Below are positions 1-11,054 of a stretch of DNA of 64,000 bases, piece by piece (positions within the stretch are counted from its first letter, which is position 1; each line of letters opens with the position of its first letter). Below the pieces are notes generated by a model. That model ran no database searches. It saw only the letters and a list, made by a program, of their open reading frames with translations, and was not told the DNA's origin. The stretch spans positions 31,331,020-31,395,019 of the forward strand of contig NC_080546.1 of the NCBI RefSeq assembly GCF_028640845.1, read 5' to 3'. The stretch is from Ahaetulla prasina (lineage: Eukaryota > Chordata > Lepidosauria > Squamata > Colubridae). Made by a program: the position numbers and the translations under genes.

Positions 1-699
1 CAAATGATTTGTGAATATTATCCTATAATAAGTTTATGACTTTTAGGAAGTTTCTTGTCCTTTATGTAGCATCATAAATTCTGGCATTGATCAACATGTC
101 AAAGAAGTGGGTGGCTGTATTAAATCATCATCATCACTTTCCAGGGTAAATTTGTACAATTGGGAATGTCAATTAGCATATGGCAATGTTCATAAATATT
201 TTCCTAATGTGTTGAACCTCATAATTATATATCAAAAAAATAATTTTAGATCCAAATTTATCTCCTTTAAAATAGGAAGTCATTAGATTTTATTTTTGTT
301 TCATTGTTCTAGCTTTATCAATTTCAGATAAGCATGTGCTGTATGGCAGTGGCCGTAGGTTGAGTTTTAGGCTAATTTACACTTGCTACTAATGCCATAA
401 TTGTAACCTACATATCTGGTTGAAAATATTGGAGAAAGGGATGCAATTACTATGTTAGTAGTACATACAATCCTGGGGATTGGTCAACATTTAGATCACC
501 ATTGACATCTCTCTGTAAAGCTAAGAATCTCATTTTCTGAAGTTAATCCAGGTTTTATAATATCAAAATAAAATAAAACTAAAATAAACGCTGAAGTATC
601 ACTTGTTAACATGTATGCATAACTTTTCATTGGGAATCCAGGCAAATCCTAAAGGAGGCTCCAAATACAGGGAGCTTGAAGAGAAAAACATCTAACAGA
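1..699. other. Unassigned AT-rich sequence
   Basis: No coding frame of note, no splice-framed exon, and no repeat that I recognise. Confidence 0.4.
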
Positions 700-930
700 T
701 AATAGCAATAGCACTTAGACTTATATACCGCTTTATAGTGCTTCACAGCCCTCTCTAAGCAATTTACAGAGTCAATTTACAGACTGCCTCAACAATCTGG
801 GTCCTCATTTTACCAATCTCGGAAGGATGGAAGGCTGAGTCAACCTTGAGCCAGTGAGAATTGAACTGCTGGCAGCCAACAAAATTAGCCTGAAATACTG
901 CATTGTAACCACTGCACCACCACGGCTCTT
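700..930 (-). repeat. tRNA-derived SINE, minus strand
   Basis: Read on the minus strand, this starts with a tRNA-like head carrying an A-box-like segment (GTGGTGCAGTGGTTA) and a B-box-like segment. It then has the squamate SINE body (AAAATGAGGACCCAGATTG) and ends in a tail reading GCTTAGAGAGGGCTGTGAAG and a GCTATTGCTATT end. It is the same family as the copy at 50630..50862. Confidence 0.75.
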
Positions 931-1287
931 CCATAAAGATGGAATTGGGTCTGCCAGAAGTTGACTTGTTCTCAAATGCAAACAATAGACAGTTATCTGT
1001 GGAGTCAGGTAGCAGTGGATAATGCATGATGATGTCATCACACAAACAAGCTTTCATCAAACATCATTATATCATACAGAAATATGGCCTGATTTATGAC
1101 TTTGATGCACGTGGTATTTTAACATTGTGGCTTGTAGAGAATTATGCACAAACCCAATGTTATATCTTCCAGAACAGCAGAACAGAGGTCCTATGTGCTC
1201 CATCATATCTATATCCTTAGCCCAATGTTCACATTGCCACTGATCATAATAGTATCAAGGCTTGATAAAGCAGCCATGAGTCTAGAT

Positions 1288-1933
1288 CAGGGGTGTCAAA
1301 CTCAAGGCCCGTGGGCCAGATCCAACCCACGGGGTGCTTAGATCTGGTCCATGGGGCTGCCCTGGAAACAGCAAAGGACTGGCCCGCGGTGCCTCTGCCA
1401 GCAAAAATAGAGCTCAGGAGGATCCCGTGCAGCACTCCCAGACTCTGTTTTTGCTGGCAGAGGGCTAGTAAAACAAACTAAAAACAAAGCAAAAGGAGAA
1501 ATGTTTCCCCTTTTGTATTTGAGCATGCAAGAAGGGACAGGAAAGAAGAAAGGAAAAGAGGAAAGACAAAGAAAAAGAAGGAAAGGTGGGAAGAAAACAA
1601 GGAAGGAAAAATAAGGAAAGGGGAAGGAAGAAGAAAGGATAATGAGGGAAGGAAAAAAGAAGGAAAGGTGGGAAGAAAACAAGGAAGGAAAAATAAGGAA
1701 AGGGGAAGGAAGAAGAAAGGATAATGAGGGAAGGAAAAAAGAAGGAAGGAAGGAGATAATGAGACAGAGAGAGGGTCTAAAGGAAGTCCTGCCTTAGTAC
1801 TCGGCTACCATAGGTGCCCCCGACATGAGTGACGTCGAGTTGGCCATGCCCATCGTGGCCACAGCCACCATAGCCACAATCCCCCAAACTCAATCCTGAT
1901 GCAAACTCAATGAAATTGAGTTTGACATCCCTG
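1288..1933 (+). mobile_element. hAT-like nonautonomous element, 8-bp target duplication
   Basis: The ends are CAGGGGTGTCAAACTC and GAGTTTGACATCCCTG, which form terminal inverted repeats. Flanking 8-mers are GTCTAGAT (1280..1287) and GTTTAGAT (1934..1941), 7 of 8 identical, as expected for hAT insertion. The middle carries the purine repeat listed next. Related copies are at 13829, 31537, 40603 and 61853. No transposase is encoded. Confidence 0.82.
1530..1772. repeat. Purine (GGAA/GAAA) tract with an 82-bp tandem duplication
   Basis: Almost pure A/G on the plus strand. A unit beginning GGTGGGAAGAAAACAAGG occurs at 1585 and again at 1667, a period of 82 bp with near-identical sequence. It lies inside the hAT-like element 1288..1933. 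Confidence 0.8.
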
Positions 1934-1941
1934 GTTTAGAT

Positions 1942-3579
1942 TATCTGGATAGCATTCCTCCTAGAGACTTATTCTCCAAAAAGATGTGCAGGACATTCTG
2001 AGCTATCACCTCTTGAACAGTGGGCCATTGGACATACAGTACTGGACATAATCCAAGTCTCAAGATGCCCATCTACATCTAATTGCTGTGGGTAGTTGCA
2101 AGCTGTCTCTCCAAATAGTCAAGGTTACAATGCAGCACTTATTGCCTGTTCATTAAAATCCCTTGGCAGTGGTCAAGCTACAATAAAGCTGAATGGAGTT
2201 TATGAATATTAAATCAGTATGACTCATGATATTTGCAAATAATCCCAACAGCACTCTTTATAGCAAAAATACCATATCATCTATATGTACTTGTTTGCTT
2301 TTTCTGTTTAAACGCAGCACAAAATTGGGTTTAGGCTTTTTTCCTTGTCCTTTTTTTCCCCGTTCTAATTTCCAAAATGAAAAATGCCTATCACAAAGAA
2401 AGAAGCAAAATGCTTCTGATTTAATGCTTTAGGAAGGAAGGCTAGATTCCTGTAGTATTTCATTCTACAGTAGTCGTGATATATTCTAGGCATAATTAGA
2501 TTGTTGACACAAGGATTTTTTTTAAAAAATCCCTATTTTTCTATATAGTTGACAGATAAATTTAAGACCTCAATTTTAATTAATTCTATGTTTCATAGCC
2601 ATATATATTATAATTTTAGTTCTTTGGTAATGGTTAACATATGTTAATTATAGCTGGAAAGTTATTTGTAAATGTTCAACTAGTGTGGATACGTAAGATA
2701 TCAATTTAAATACATTAATAAAACAGCACTTAATAAGTATAGGATCCCCAAAATAATGGGCTGAAATCAAGAAACAAGAACATGCATTCCATTTCAATTG
2801 TTAAATCTTATATTCATTTGACTGAATTCATTTATCTTCTGCATATGCAGTACTTCTTGCTTGATATTAGAGTCTCTTCTAAAAATATTGAAGATACATT
2901 TCCATGTACTCAACCCTGCAATTCTCAAGTTCTAAGGACACTGCAGATTTCCCATTGCGCATGAAGTCCTTAGCATTAGAGAAACCTCTGCTATCGTGCA
3001 CCTATTGTCATGGGAAGATGACATGAGAAGGGCAGATTAAGGGAAATTAGAGCTAAATTCTAGCAGTAATTTGAGAGATGCTATTATGGTTTTAAGAGAC
3101 CCAGTCTCACATGAACTGGTAAAGCATAAAAGATCATGATTCCTTACTTTGACAAGGCAGGTCTCTTCTGTTTTTATCTATGTATTAGATAATACATAAT
3201 TAATCTATGCAATTAATTTATCATGACACCAGAGGATGCAATGAACTAGTACGGCTATCTTTCAAAAAATGACAGTGATTTATTAGCAAAAGAGATAGTT
3301 TATTGCTTGCTTTGTCGTGAGAAGCAAATTTGCTTCTTTTGCTCAATTGAGCAAAGGTTTCTTCACATAAGTGCTAGAATTAAAAAAAAAAAAACACTCC
3401 ACAATGGCTGGTTTCTTTTTCTTTATGAGTTTTCTGTGCTTCCTGATGCTGGAAATAAGGAGTTCTTCATAAAGGGGTTAATGAATGTTTGCAGCTTCTA
3501 ATCTTAAAAGTTGCGTTGGGAGAGGTATTGCATGATGAAAATCATGTCTTTTCAACCTTTGGAAAATGTTTTGCATTTA
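1942..3579. other. Unassigned AT-rich sequence
   Basis: No gene and no repeat that I can name. A poly-A run near 3382 is unremarkable. Confidence 0.4.
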
Positions 3580-4465
3580 TAGAATAGAATAGAATAGAAT
3601 AGAATAGAATTTTATTGGCCAAGTGTGATTGGACACACAAGGAATTTGTCTTGGTGCATATGCTCTCAGTGTACATAAAAGAAAAGATACGTTCATCAAG
3701 GTACAACATTTACAACACAATTGATGATCAATATATCAATATAAATCATAAGGATTGCCAGCAACAAGTTATAGTCATACAGTCATAAGTGGAAAGAGAT
3801 TGGTGATGGGAACTATGAAACGATTAATAGTAGTGCAGATTCAGTAAATAGTCTGACAGTGTTGAGGGAATTATTTGTTTAGCAGAGTGATGGCCTTCGG
3901 GAAAAAACTGTTCTTGTGTCTAGTTGTTCTGGTGTGCAGTGCTCTATAGCATCGTTTTGAGGGTAGGAGTTGAAACAGTTTATGTCCAGGATGCGAGGGA
4001 TCTGCAAATATTTTCACGGCCCTCTTCTTGATTCGGATACAGGTCCTCAATGGAAGGCAGGTTGGTAGCAATTATTTTTTCTGCAGTTTCTGAAGTCTGT
4101 GTTTTTCTTGTTGGGTTGCAGAACCGAACCAGACAGTTATAGAGGTGCAAATGACAGACTCAATAATTCCTCTGTAGAATTGGATCAGCAGCTCCTTGGG
4201 CAGTTTGAGCTTACTGAGTTGGCGCAGAAAGAACATTCTTTGTTGTCCTTTTTTAATGATGTTTTTGATGTTAGCTGTCCATTTGAGATCTTGCGATATG
4301 ATAGAACCCAGAAATTTGAAGGTTTCTACTGTTGATACTGTGTTGTCAAGTATTGTGAGAGGTGGAAGTATGGAAGGGTTTTTCCTAAAGTCTACCACCA
4401 TTTCTACGGTTTTGAGTGTGTTCAGTTCCAGATTGTTTTGGTTGCACCACAAGGCTTATAGTTGA
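3580..4465 (-). mobile_element. CR1/L2-group LINE, 5'-truncated, with AGAAT tail
   Basis: On the minus strand, 4452..4072 encodes the last part of a LINE reverse transcriptase: K-T-x-E-M-V-V-D-F, then F-K-F-L-G-S-I-I, then F-Y-R-G-I-I-E-S. After a frameshift in an A-run near 4072, frame 4071..3871 continues with R-A-V-K-I-F-A-D-P-S-H-P and A-L-H-T-R-T-T-R-H-K-N-S-F-F-P. The 3' UTR (TTGGCCAAGTGTGATTGG read on plus) ends in an (AGAAT)n microsatellite at about 3582..3612. Snake CR1-type LINEs are known for such tails. The copy is dead: truncated and frameshifted. Confidence 0.88.
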
Positions 4466-4671
4466 CTGTCTAGCCTAGATAAGTAATGCAAACTCTAGAC
4501 TTTAGAAAGAAGGACATTTATACAGAAGAAAAAGATGACTCTTGATACTGAACTGTGTACAGAACAGATTTCCTTACAAATTAAGGCTTTAGTTTAATAA
4601 CTAGTCTTGCTCAAGGTAATGTATGGGAAGCTCTCTCCTAATGTTAGCCCAACCACAATAAACTGATGACT

Positions 4672-4842
4672 AGAGTGGAGTGGAGTGGAGTGGAGTGGAG
4701 TGGAGTGGAGTGGAGTGGAGTGGAGTGGAGTGGAGTGGAGTGGAGTGGAGTAGAGTAGAGTAGAGTAGAGTAGAGTAGAGTAGAGTAGAATAGAATAGAA
4801 TAGAATAGAATAGAATAGAATAGAATAGAATAGAATAGAATA
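4672..4842. repeat. Graded pentanucleotide microsatellite
   Basis: On the plus strand there is a block of GAGTG units (about 15), then GAGTA units (about 8), then GAATA units (about 10). The blocks meet sharply. The array is the 3' tail of the CR1 copy next to it. Confidence 0.9.
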
Positions 4843-5393
4843 GGAGCTGGAAGGGACCTTGGAAGCCTTCTACTCCAGCCACCTGCTCAAGCAGGAGAAC
4901 CTATACCATCTCAGACAAGTGCTCTTCTTAAAAACCTCCAGTGACAAGTGCGCCCACGATTTCTGAAGGCGAGCTGTTCCACTGGTTAATTGTCCTTACT
5001 GTTAGGAAGTTTCTCTTAATTCCAGGTTACTTCTCTCTTTGATCAGTTTCCAACCATTATTTCTTGCCCTCTGGTGCTTTGGAGAATAATTTGACTCCCT
5101 CTTCTTTGTGGCAGCCCTTCATGTCACCCCTAATTCTTCTTTTCTTTAGACTAGCCAGACCCAAAACTTGCAGCTGTTCTTCATATGGTTTAGTCTCCAG
5201 GCCTTTGATCAACTTAGTTGCTCTTTTCTGAACTTTTTCCAAAGTCTCAACATCTTTTTTGTAGTATGGTGACCAAAATTAATTGCAGTATTCCAGGTGT
5301 GGTCTTACTAGGGTTTTGTAAAGTGGCACTAATACTTCACATGATCTTGATTCTATGCCTCTATTTATACAATCTAGGATTGTATTAGCTTTT
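4843..5393 (-). mobile_element. CR1 LINE, 5'-truncated, minus strand
   Basis: The minus strand encodes the CR1 reverse-transcriptase C-terminus, with H-L-E-Y-C near its start and [11 protein letters not shown] further on. An in-frame stop follows the conserved G-V-K-L-F segment. The 3' UTR ends with TTCCAAGGTCCCTTCCAGCT, typical of CR1, and passes directly into the pentanucleotide array at 4672..4842. Confidence 0.88.
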
Positions 5394-5674
5394 TTTGGCG
5401 GCGGCGGCTGCATATTGCTGGCTCATATTCAAATAATCACCCTTAGTATAGAGCTTGGTATAGAGAGCCATGGAGTTGACCTTGGGCAAACTTTGCAAGC
5501 ACAGTTTGAGCCTGGCAAACAGTGTGAGAAAAAAGCTCAAAGCAGCCATACTCTAATTCACTACCGTAGAAGAGAGTGGAAATAGAAAATTCAGATTTTT
5601 CAAGATTGTTTATATAGCCTACATCAATAAAATATAGTCAAACTTGCTGAGCCTGTTTCCTGACAGTTGTTGCG

Positions 5675-5950
5675 CAGTGGTGGGATTCAATTTTTTTTAC
5701 TACCAGATCTGTGGGTGTGGCTTGGTGGGCGTGGCATGGCTTGGTGGGCGTGGCAGGGAAAGGATATTGTAAAATCTCCTTTCCCGCCCCACTCCAGGGG
5801 AAGGCTACTGCAAAATCTCCATTTCCTCCAGATCAGCTGGGATTCGGGAGGCAGAGAATAGATGGGGACAGGGCCAGTCAAAGGTGGTATTTATCAATTC
5901 TCCGAACTATTCAAAATTTCTGCTACCGGTTCTCCAGAATACCATCTCTG
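5675..5950 (+). mobile_element. hAT-like nonautonomous element (GTGGGCGTGGC family)
   Basis: It starts CAGTGGTGGGATTCAA and contains repeats of GGCTTGGTGGGCGTGGC followed by CTACTGCAAAATCTCC. The right end is near ACCATCTCTG at 5950. Target duplication is unclear here. Complete relatives are at 51665..51958 and 52911..53204, and a reversed one at 42084..42396. Confidence 0.72.
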
Positions 5951-7559
5951 GTTGTAGGGCTGACAGTTGGGCTCAGAAAGAGGGATGATCACAGAATCAC
6001 AAAGTGAACTCGATTGTCAAGTTTCTTAATGATTGCACCAGTTGTTCAGCACCTTAACAAGTTCATTATACTGGAGTGATTTATTTATTGATTAAATTGG
6101 TATGCCATCTGTCTATCAAGTGACTACCAATTAAAAGCCATTGTTCCACATCATTCCTTGTATAACACATTTTTTATGATACAGAACAAAAAAAAGGGAA
6201 GTAGGCAGAAAGAAAATACAAAAGGATTATAGATGAAAGAAGTCTTCAATCCAGAATTTATCCCTTTCTATGTATGTGAATCAAGCAGAGCAATGGAACA
6301 ATATACAGAGCATAGAATCTCAAGAGGCTTAAAATTGACTCAAAGTAGAAAGCCCTTGCAGAGAAAACTAATGACGAGAAGTATGAAAGTTACACTGGAA
6401 GGATGAAAAATGGTTGTGATTAGCTTGAACGTACAAAGCTGCCCCTAAATAAATTGCCCCTGGTTAGTAGATTTTCTGTTGTGCAGCCATATAAGAAATG
6501 TTGTAGCTTCCATGTAATATTTCTTCCAATTTCTTAAAGGCCTAGCATACATCAGATGCTATTACCAGCAGACACAATATTTCTAAAAGAAATATAGACG
6601 TGACACTACCTTTGGCACTGAGTGCCATTTAGCCAAGTTTAAGGAAAGCCTGCAAAGATTTTCCAAATCCTTAGTAATCCTAATGCTAACATTAATCTGT
6701 CCTAGCAACAATCTCTTTCAAAGCTAGCCATAGGAGATGATATATTTATGTACCATATCCGAGCACTGTTTAATCCCATTTCTCCAAGGATATCCCATTT
6801 TGTTTTTAAGTTGGGTTTTATAACACCAAATAATTAAAAATATTTTCCTGCAACTGGATGCTCTTTCACTGAATTGAACTACAGTGCCCAGTATAGTTGA
6901 TGACTACGGATTATGAGGGTTACTATAGGAATGGGAGAAGAAGTATTTTTATGTTGCTTTTTTCTTGAGGGACACCATTGATTTTAGCAATATGTTCCTA
7001 CTTGCCTCTCAGCTATTCAATTGTTGTGTAAAAGGCCATTTTATGTTGGATTGATTCCACTCTGATGAAGTTTATAACAAAATCAAGGGCTTTTATCTGT
7101 GTCGCATACAGATTCATCAAATGTCTGTACCTTTTCCTGGCTCAGAAACTTGTTTTAGCATTTTCCTTTAGATATACCCTCCTTGATGTCAGCCAAATGG
7201 ATATAATTTTGTTCAGTGGGGAGGCCATTAATTGTCTCACAAGGAAAACAATAATGAAAGCAAGATATTCCTCAAGTTGGAAAAACAAGCCAAGAATCCA
7301 ATAAAATTTATGGTAAGCACATCTTGGGAAAAAGAGAAGGAAAAATATTACACTAAAACCATACTCAGATCTTGGCCTTACAGTCATTTGGAAAGTTCAT
7401 AAGATCCCCTTTGCCCTTATTTCCTTAAGCAATACAGCTGTCTTGCCATGGTACATCATAAGCACAAATGTAATAGAGTTGAAAGAATGGAATTGCGAAG
7501 TATATTTTAATTTTGTAGTGTCAACATTGCTCTAGACTTAGCTTACATGCCTTATGTAT

Positions 7560-7563
<4 letters not shown>
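5951..7563. other. Unassigned sequence
   Basis: AT-rich, with no exon-like frame or recognised repeat. Confidence 0.4.

Positions 7564-7634
<71 letters not shown>
7564..7634. repeat. (TA)n microsatellite
   Basis: About 70 bp of uninterrupted TA dinucleotides, abutting the inverted repeat that follows. Confidence 0.97.
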
Positions 7635-7635
<1 letters not shown>

Positions 7636-7639
<4 letters not shown>

Positions 7640-7812
7640 GAAGTGTCTTGGCGACGTTTGACGAAGTCTCATTCGTCATCTTCAGGCTTCAGCTTTGTGC
7701 TTCGTGCTCCCAGAAGCACGAAGCTGAAGCCTGAAGATGACAAATGAGACTTCGTCGAAACGTCGCCAAGACACCTCCAATTTTACGTGGGAGAAAACCC
7801 GAATAACCAAAG
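7636..7812. mobile_element. Inverted-repeat terminal structure, possibly Penelope-like
   Basis: Two arms of about 70 nt, 7643..7709 and 7714..7776, are near-perfect reverse complements around a few-base centre. Each arm contains CTGAAGATGAC, a hairpin with loop TGAGAC, then AAACGTCGCCAAGACAC (plus-strand copy 7731..7777; minus-strand copy 7645..7685). Beyond the right arm lies GAAAACCCGAATAACC, then (CATA)n. The same ends recur near 33.1 and 34.0 kb. I suggest a Penelope-like retroelement end in tail-to-tail orientation; a foldback DNA element is the alternative. Confidence 0.55.
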
Positions 7813-7823
7813 ACATACATACA

Positions 7824-7852
<29 letters not shown>
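7813..7852. repeat. (CATA)n microsatellite
   Basis: About ten CATA units ending the inverted-repeat element. The copy at 33.1 kb has the same type of tail. Confidence 0.93.
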
Positions 7853-7856
<4 letters not shown>

Positions 7857-7859
7857 GTT

Positions 7860-8920
7860 TTAATGTTGTAAGCTGTCACATATCAGATTTGTGCTTTTGA
7901 TGGGGGAATGTTGCAGAGCACTTGGACTGGATGCCTGCTAAGTGTAATGCAAAAAGAGAGGCCAAACATTCAGGGTGGTAATGGAAATTTAGAAAAAGGG
8001 AGGTCAGGACTCTTTCCCTTCCTCTAGGCACATGATATATACAGTAAGCATTGCCAAACTGATAGAAATATTTCTGGATCTTAAAGCTGTTTATAATACA
8101 TGGAATTCATGCCTAGGTTAACAAACATCTTTTGGAGGCCTGCATTCCATATGTGTACTCCAGATATAACTGAACTAGTTCTAGTATCTATAAAACAAAA
8201 GCTACATTCACAAGTTGCTTTTGGAACAACCTGTTCTTGCCTAATTTAGATAAAACCTGTACTTGTAATACAGGTTGTAATATCCACAACTCTAAGCTGT
8301 GATAATTTGTTTGATGTATTTGATTCATGCAGTTTTGGGAATGTAGTCTGCATATTATGATGGGTCTGGAATGGCTTAGGTTCCACATGTAGTGTATCAG
8401 ACATAGTAGCTACATTCATCCGTGTAATTAGTTTCGGTGATCATGGGAGTGTCATCATAAAATAAAACATATGTTTAAAAGATTGTCTTTTTTATGTGTA
8501 CACAGAAGGTGGATTACCTATGTTTATAAAACCCTGGACGAGTATGCAAAATACTTCAGGGTACTCTACAGCAGAGGCTGGCAACAGTCTGATCCCTTGA
8601 TCCTCACCAAAGTTCCCACATTCACATTATTTCATTTTCTTTTTAAACAAAAGACAATTTAAATTTAAACATAATCAAATTTTAGTTGACTCGTAGCAAT
8701 GCAGAGTGCCAAATTTTAGCAGGATCTTGTATCTGCAAAAATTCTTTAGGTATCATATGGGCCAGTAATCATTCTTAGATAGTAAAAATGATGTGCATTT
8801 GAAACCCTTTTTTGTTTGAAAAAGTGCCACTTGTCAATAAAAAAGACAAATTCATAACAAATGATAGAGAGACTATTAGAATGTTTAGACAGTGCAGCTG
8901 AATTTTTTTGGCTCTTATAT
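7860..8920. other. Unassigned sequence
   Basis: No gene, RNA or repeat recognised. Confidence 0.4.
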
Positions 8921-8924
8921 GCCT

Positions 8925-9440
8925 TTCAGATGAATCACCCACTGAAGTGGAGGAGCAGAGCTTAAGGGATTCTAACCTTGCAGCTCAGAAGTCAGTCATC
9001 TGTAGATGGGGCTTAGAAAGATTAGGATCTGTGTGACATGAGCCTGCAGTTCTGGCGCAGTCAGATAATTAGCTACCTGTTGTAGAAGCCGAGCAACAAG
9101 CTAAGTTGGCAGTTTCAGAGACTGAGTAAGAAAAGATCTTAGCCCTTGCACCTACAGAAAAATAAAGCTAGTAGAATAAAGACATTAAATGAAGATCTTC
9201 AAAAGGAAAAGGGGATGATTCAATAAAATAGACACACCTGAGGCAGGACTATATAAAAAGAGCTTGGGCGTCACACTTTTGTTGGCACAAATCTTTCTCA
9301 TCCTGAACCTGATTTCCTGTGCCATTTCTCTTTCCCTTGCTGATCTTTATTGCTTGCATCTTCAATTTGTCTGCCTGGAACTTCAGCTTCTGAAATAATT
9401 TTGCTTATTTTGTGCGTATGTGCTCTTGCATTCTGTCACT
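8925..9440 (+). mobile_element. Possible old LTR-like sequence with TATA box
   Basis: A clear TATA element (GACTATATAAAAAGAGC, near 9247..9263) follows GAGGCAGGAC and precedes a pyrimidine-rich leader, as in LTR promoters. Upstream GTGGAGGAGCAGAGCTTAAG resembles the U3 regions of the delimited LTRs. I could not find matching ends or a target duplication, so the limits are approximate and the call is weak. Confidence 0.35.
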
Positions 9441-11054
9441 AGTCCAGGGAGCTTTATACCTGCCATAAATACTGACATCCTGAATTTATAATTGCTGGCA
9501 TAGGGTGTTGGTCATATCCAATGATGGACATTGGGCAGCCAATTTGTGAAGTCACCCATGACAGACTTTCACTTGTGTCCACTGATTCAAAAATATTTGC
9601 TTTAGAGTAGCCTATTTTGCTTTGTTGTCCTTTACAATGCGCTACAATTTTCACTTACCTGTTTTTCAGCCAACATCATCAGTAGTCATGATGACAAATG
9701 ACTGTGGGATTTGAGTCTTATTTGGAAGGCATTTTATGAGTGACTTTCTTCCAGCAACGACTTCAGTAGTTCCAAAAATGCACCTGTTCTCTTCTAACAT
9801 TGGGAAGCTTACCTTATGATATGCCTACAATTACCATGGCCTTTTTGTCAGTTTATCTGATACCTACATTTAATACAAAATCTTTTTGAGGAGAATAGAG
9901 AAGCTTCTTTTAAAGACCACCTCTCTTTTTCTTTTTTTGGGAAGAAGAAAGGAGAACTGGTAGGGAAGTAATACCTTGCAACTAAAAATGGAGTTGACAT
10001 CTCTGGCTTTTGACACCATGTAGCTTTAATAAAGAACAAAATGTGCTGGTAAACTCAAGTTGGATGGGCTGTGTTTGCATGCTGAAGGGTTGTTGGTTGG
10101 AGAGACTTCTGGAGAGGTTTGCTGAAATGAGTTGCTGGGTAAAATCCTGAGAAGTGGGTTGAAGATGTGAAGAGGAGGAACTGCCATAGGGACTTCTTTA
10201 CCCCATGCAGAAGATTCTCTGTGAAGCTGAAGAGAATTGGAAGAAAAAGAAATCAAAGGTTTTCCAACTAGAGAAAGAAGGACCAGTTGCCAGCATGAGA
10301 GAGCAATCGACATCTAATCTCTGAAAGTCCTTTCTTAACTCTAAAACGACGATGATGTAGGGATACTGTTAAGCTCACTTCATAATCAACAAATATGCAT
10401 TTGTAGAATTATGCTTTAGGCTGTCTTGAACAAAACCTCCTAAACATTCTCAATTTGCAAATTAAATTGCTTATCAACTAGGGCTTAAGAGGATGGAAGA
10501 AGTTTGTTTGCTTGCCAAGTGATGTTAAAAAAAATGAAACTTCGTGTTCTTACTTTAATATGCTTCTTAATAAAAAGATTAAAAAATCTTGAAGCGGTGT
10601 CTTGCATTGACTATCCATCAAAACCTAAGAATCCACAGGTTGCTTTGATCGGAGTCTTTATCTTAATATAGTCTGGAGGATTTTCTTTTAAGTCTTCATT
10701 ATTACCTATCCTAATTGTTATTTCGTATTATGCAATTGTATTTTATATATAGTATCATGTGCTATTTTCTCTTATTAGACTGCAGTACTGACAACCCACC
10801 AATCCTTTTCGTTATTCAAGAGTAGCAATAGGAATTGTGTTTTTATGTTGTTCGGCTGTTGCTTGAAGTTATTTTAATTAAATTGTGATTGAGGGAATAG
10901 CACAGGTGTTTAAATAATATAACGAACATAGATGTTGTACATCTCGGCATCATCAATTTTGCATTTTCTACATGCACTACAGAGTTGCTTGACTTGAATC
11001 AGTGGAGTTTTTTATAGATTCTAAATGTTTGGAAACATTTTGGAAACTTGTCAT
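9441..11054. other. Unassigned sequence
   Basis: No gene or recognisable repeat. Poly-T and poly-A runs near 9927 and 10528 are ordinary. Confidence 0.4.

Noticed and set aside
4672..4842. CRISPR-like or satellite array
   Set aside because: Five-base units with no spacers; a microsatellite in a CR1 tail.
9243..9270. TATA box of a host gene
   Set aside because: No coding exon follows on plus within the window; the context looks LTR-like.
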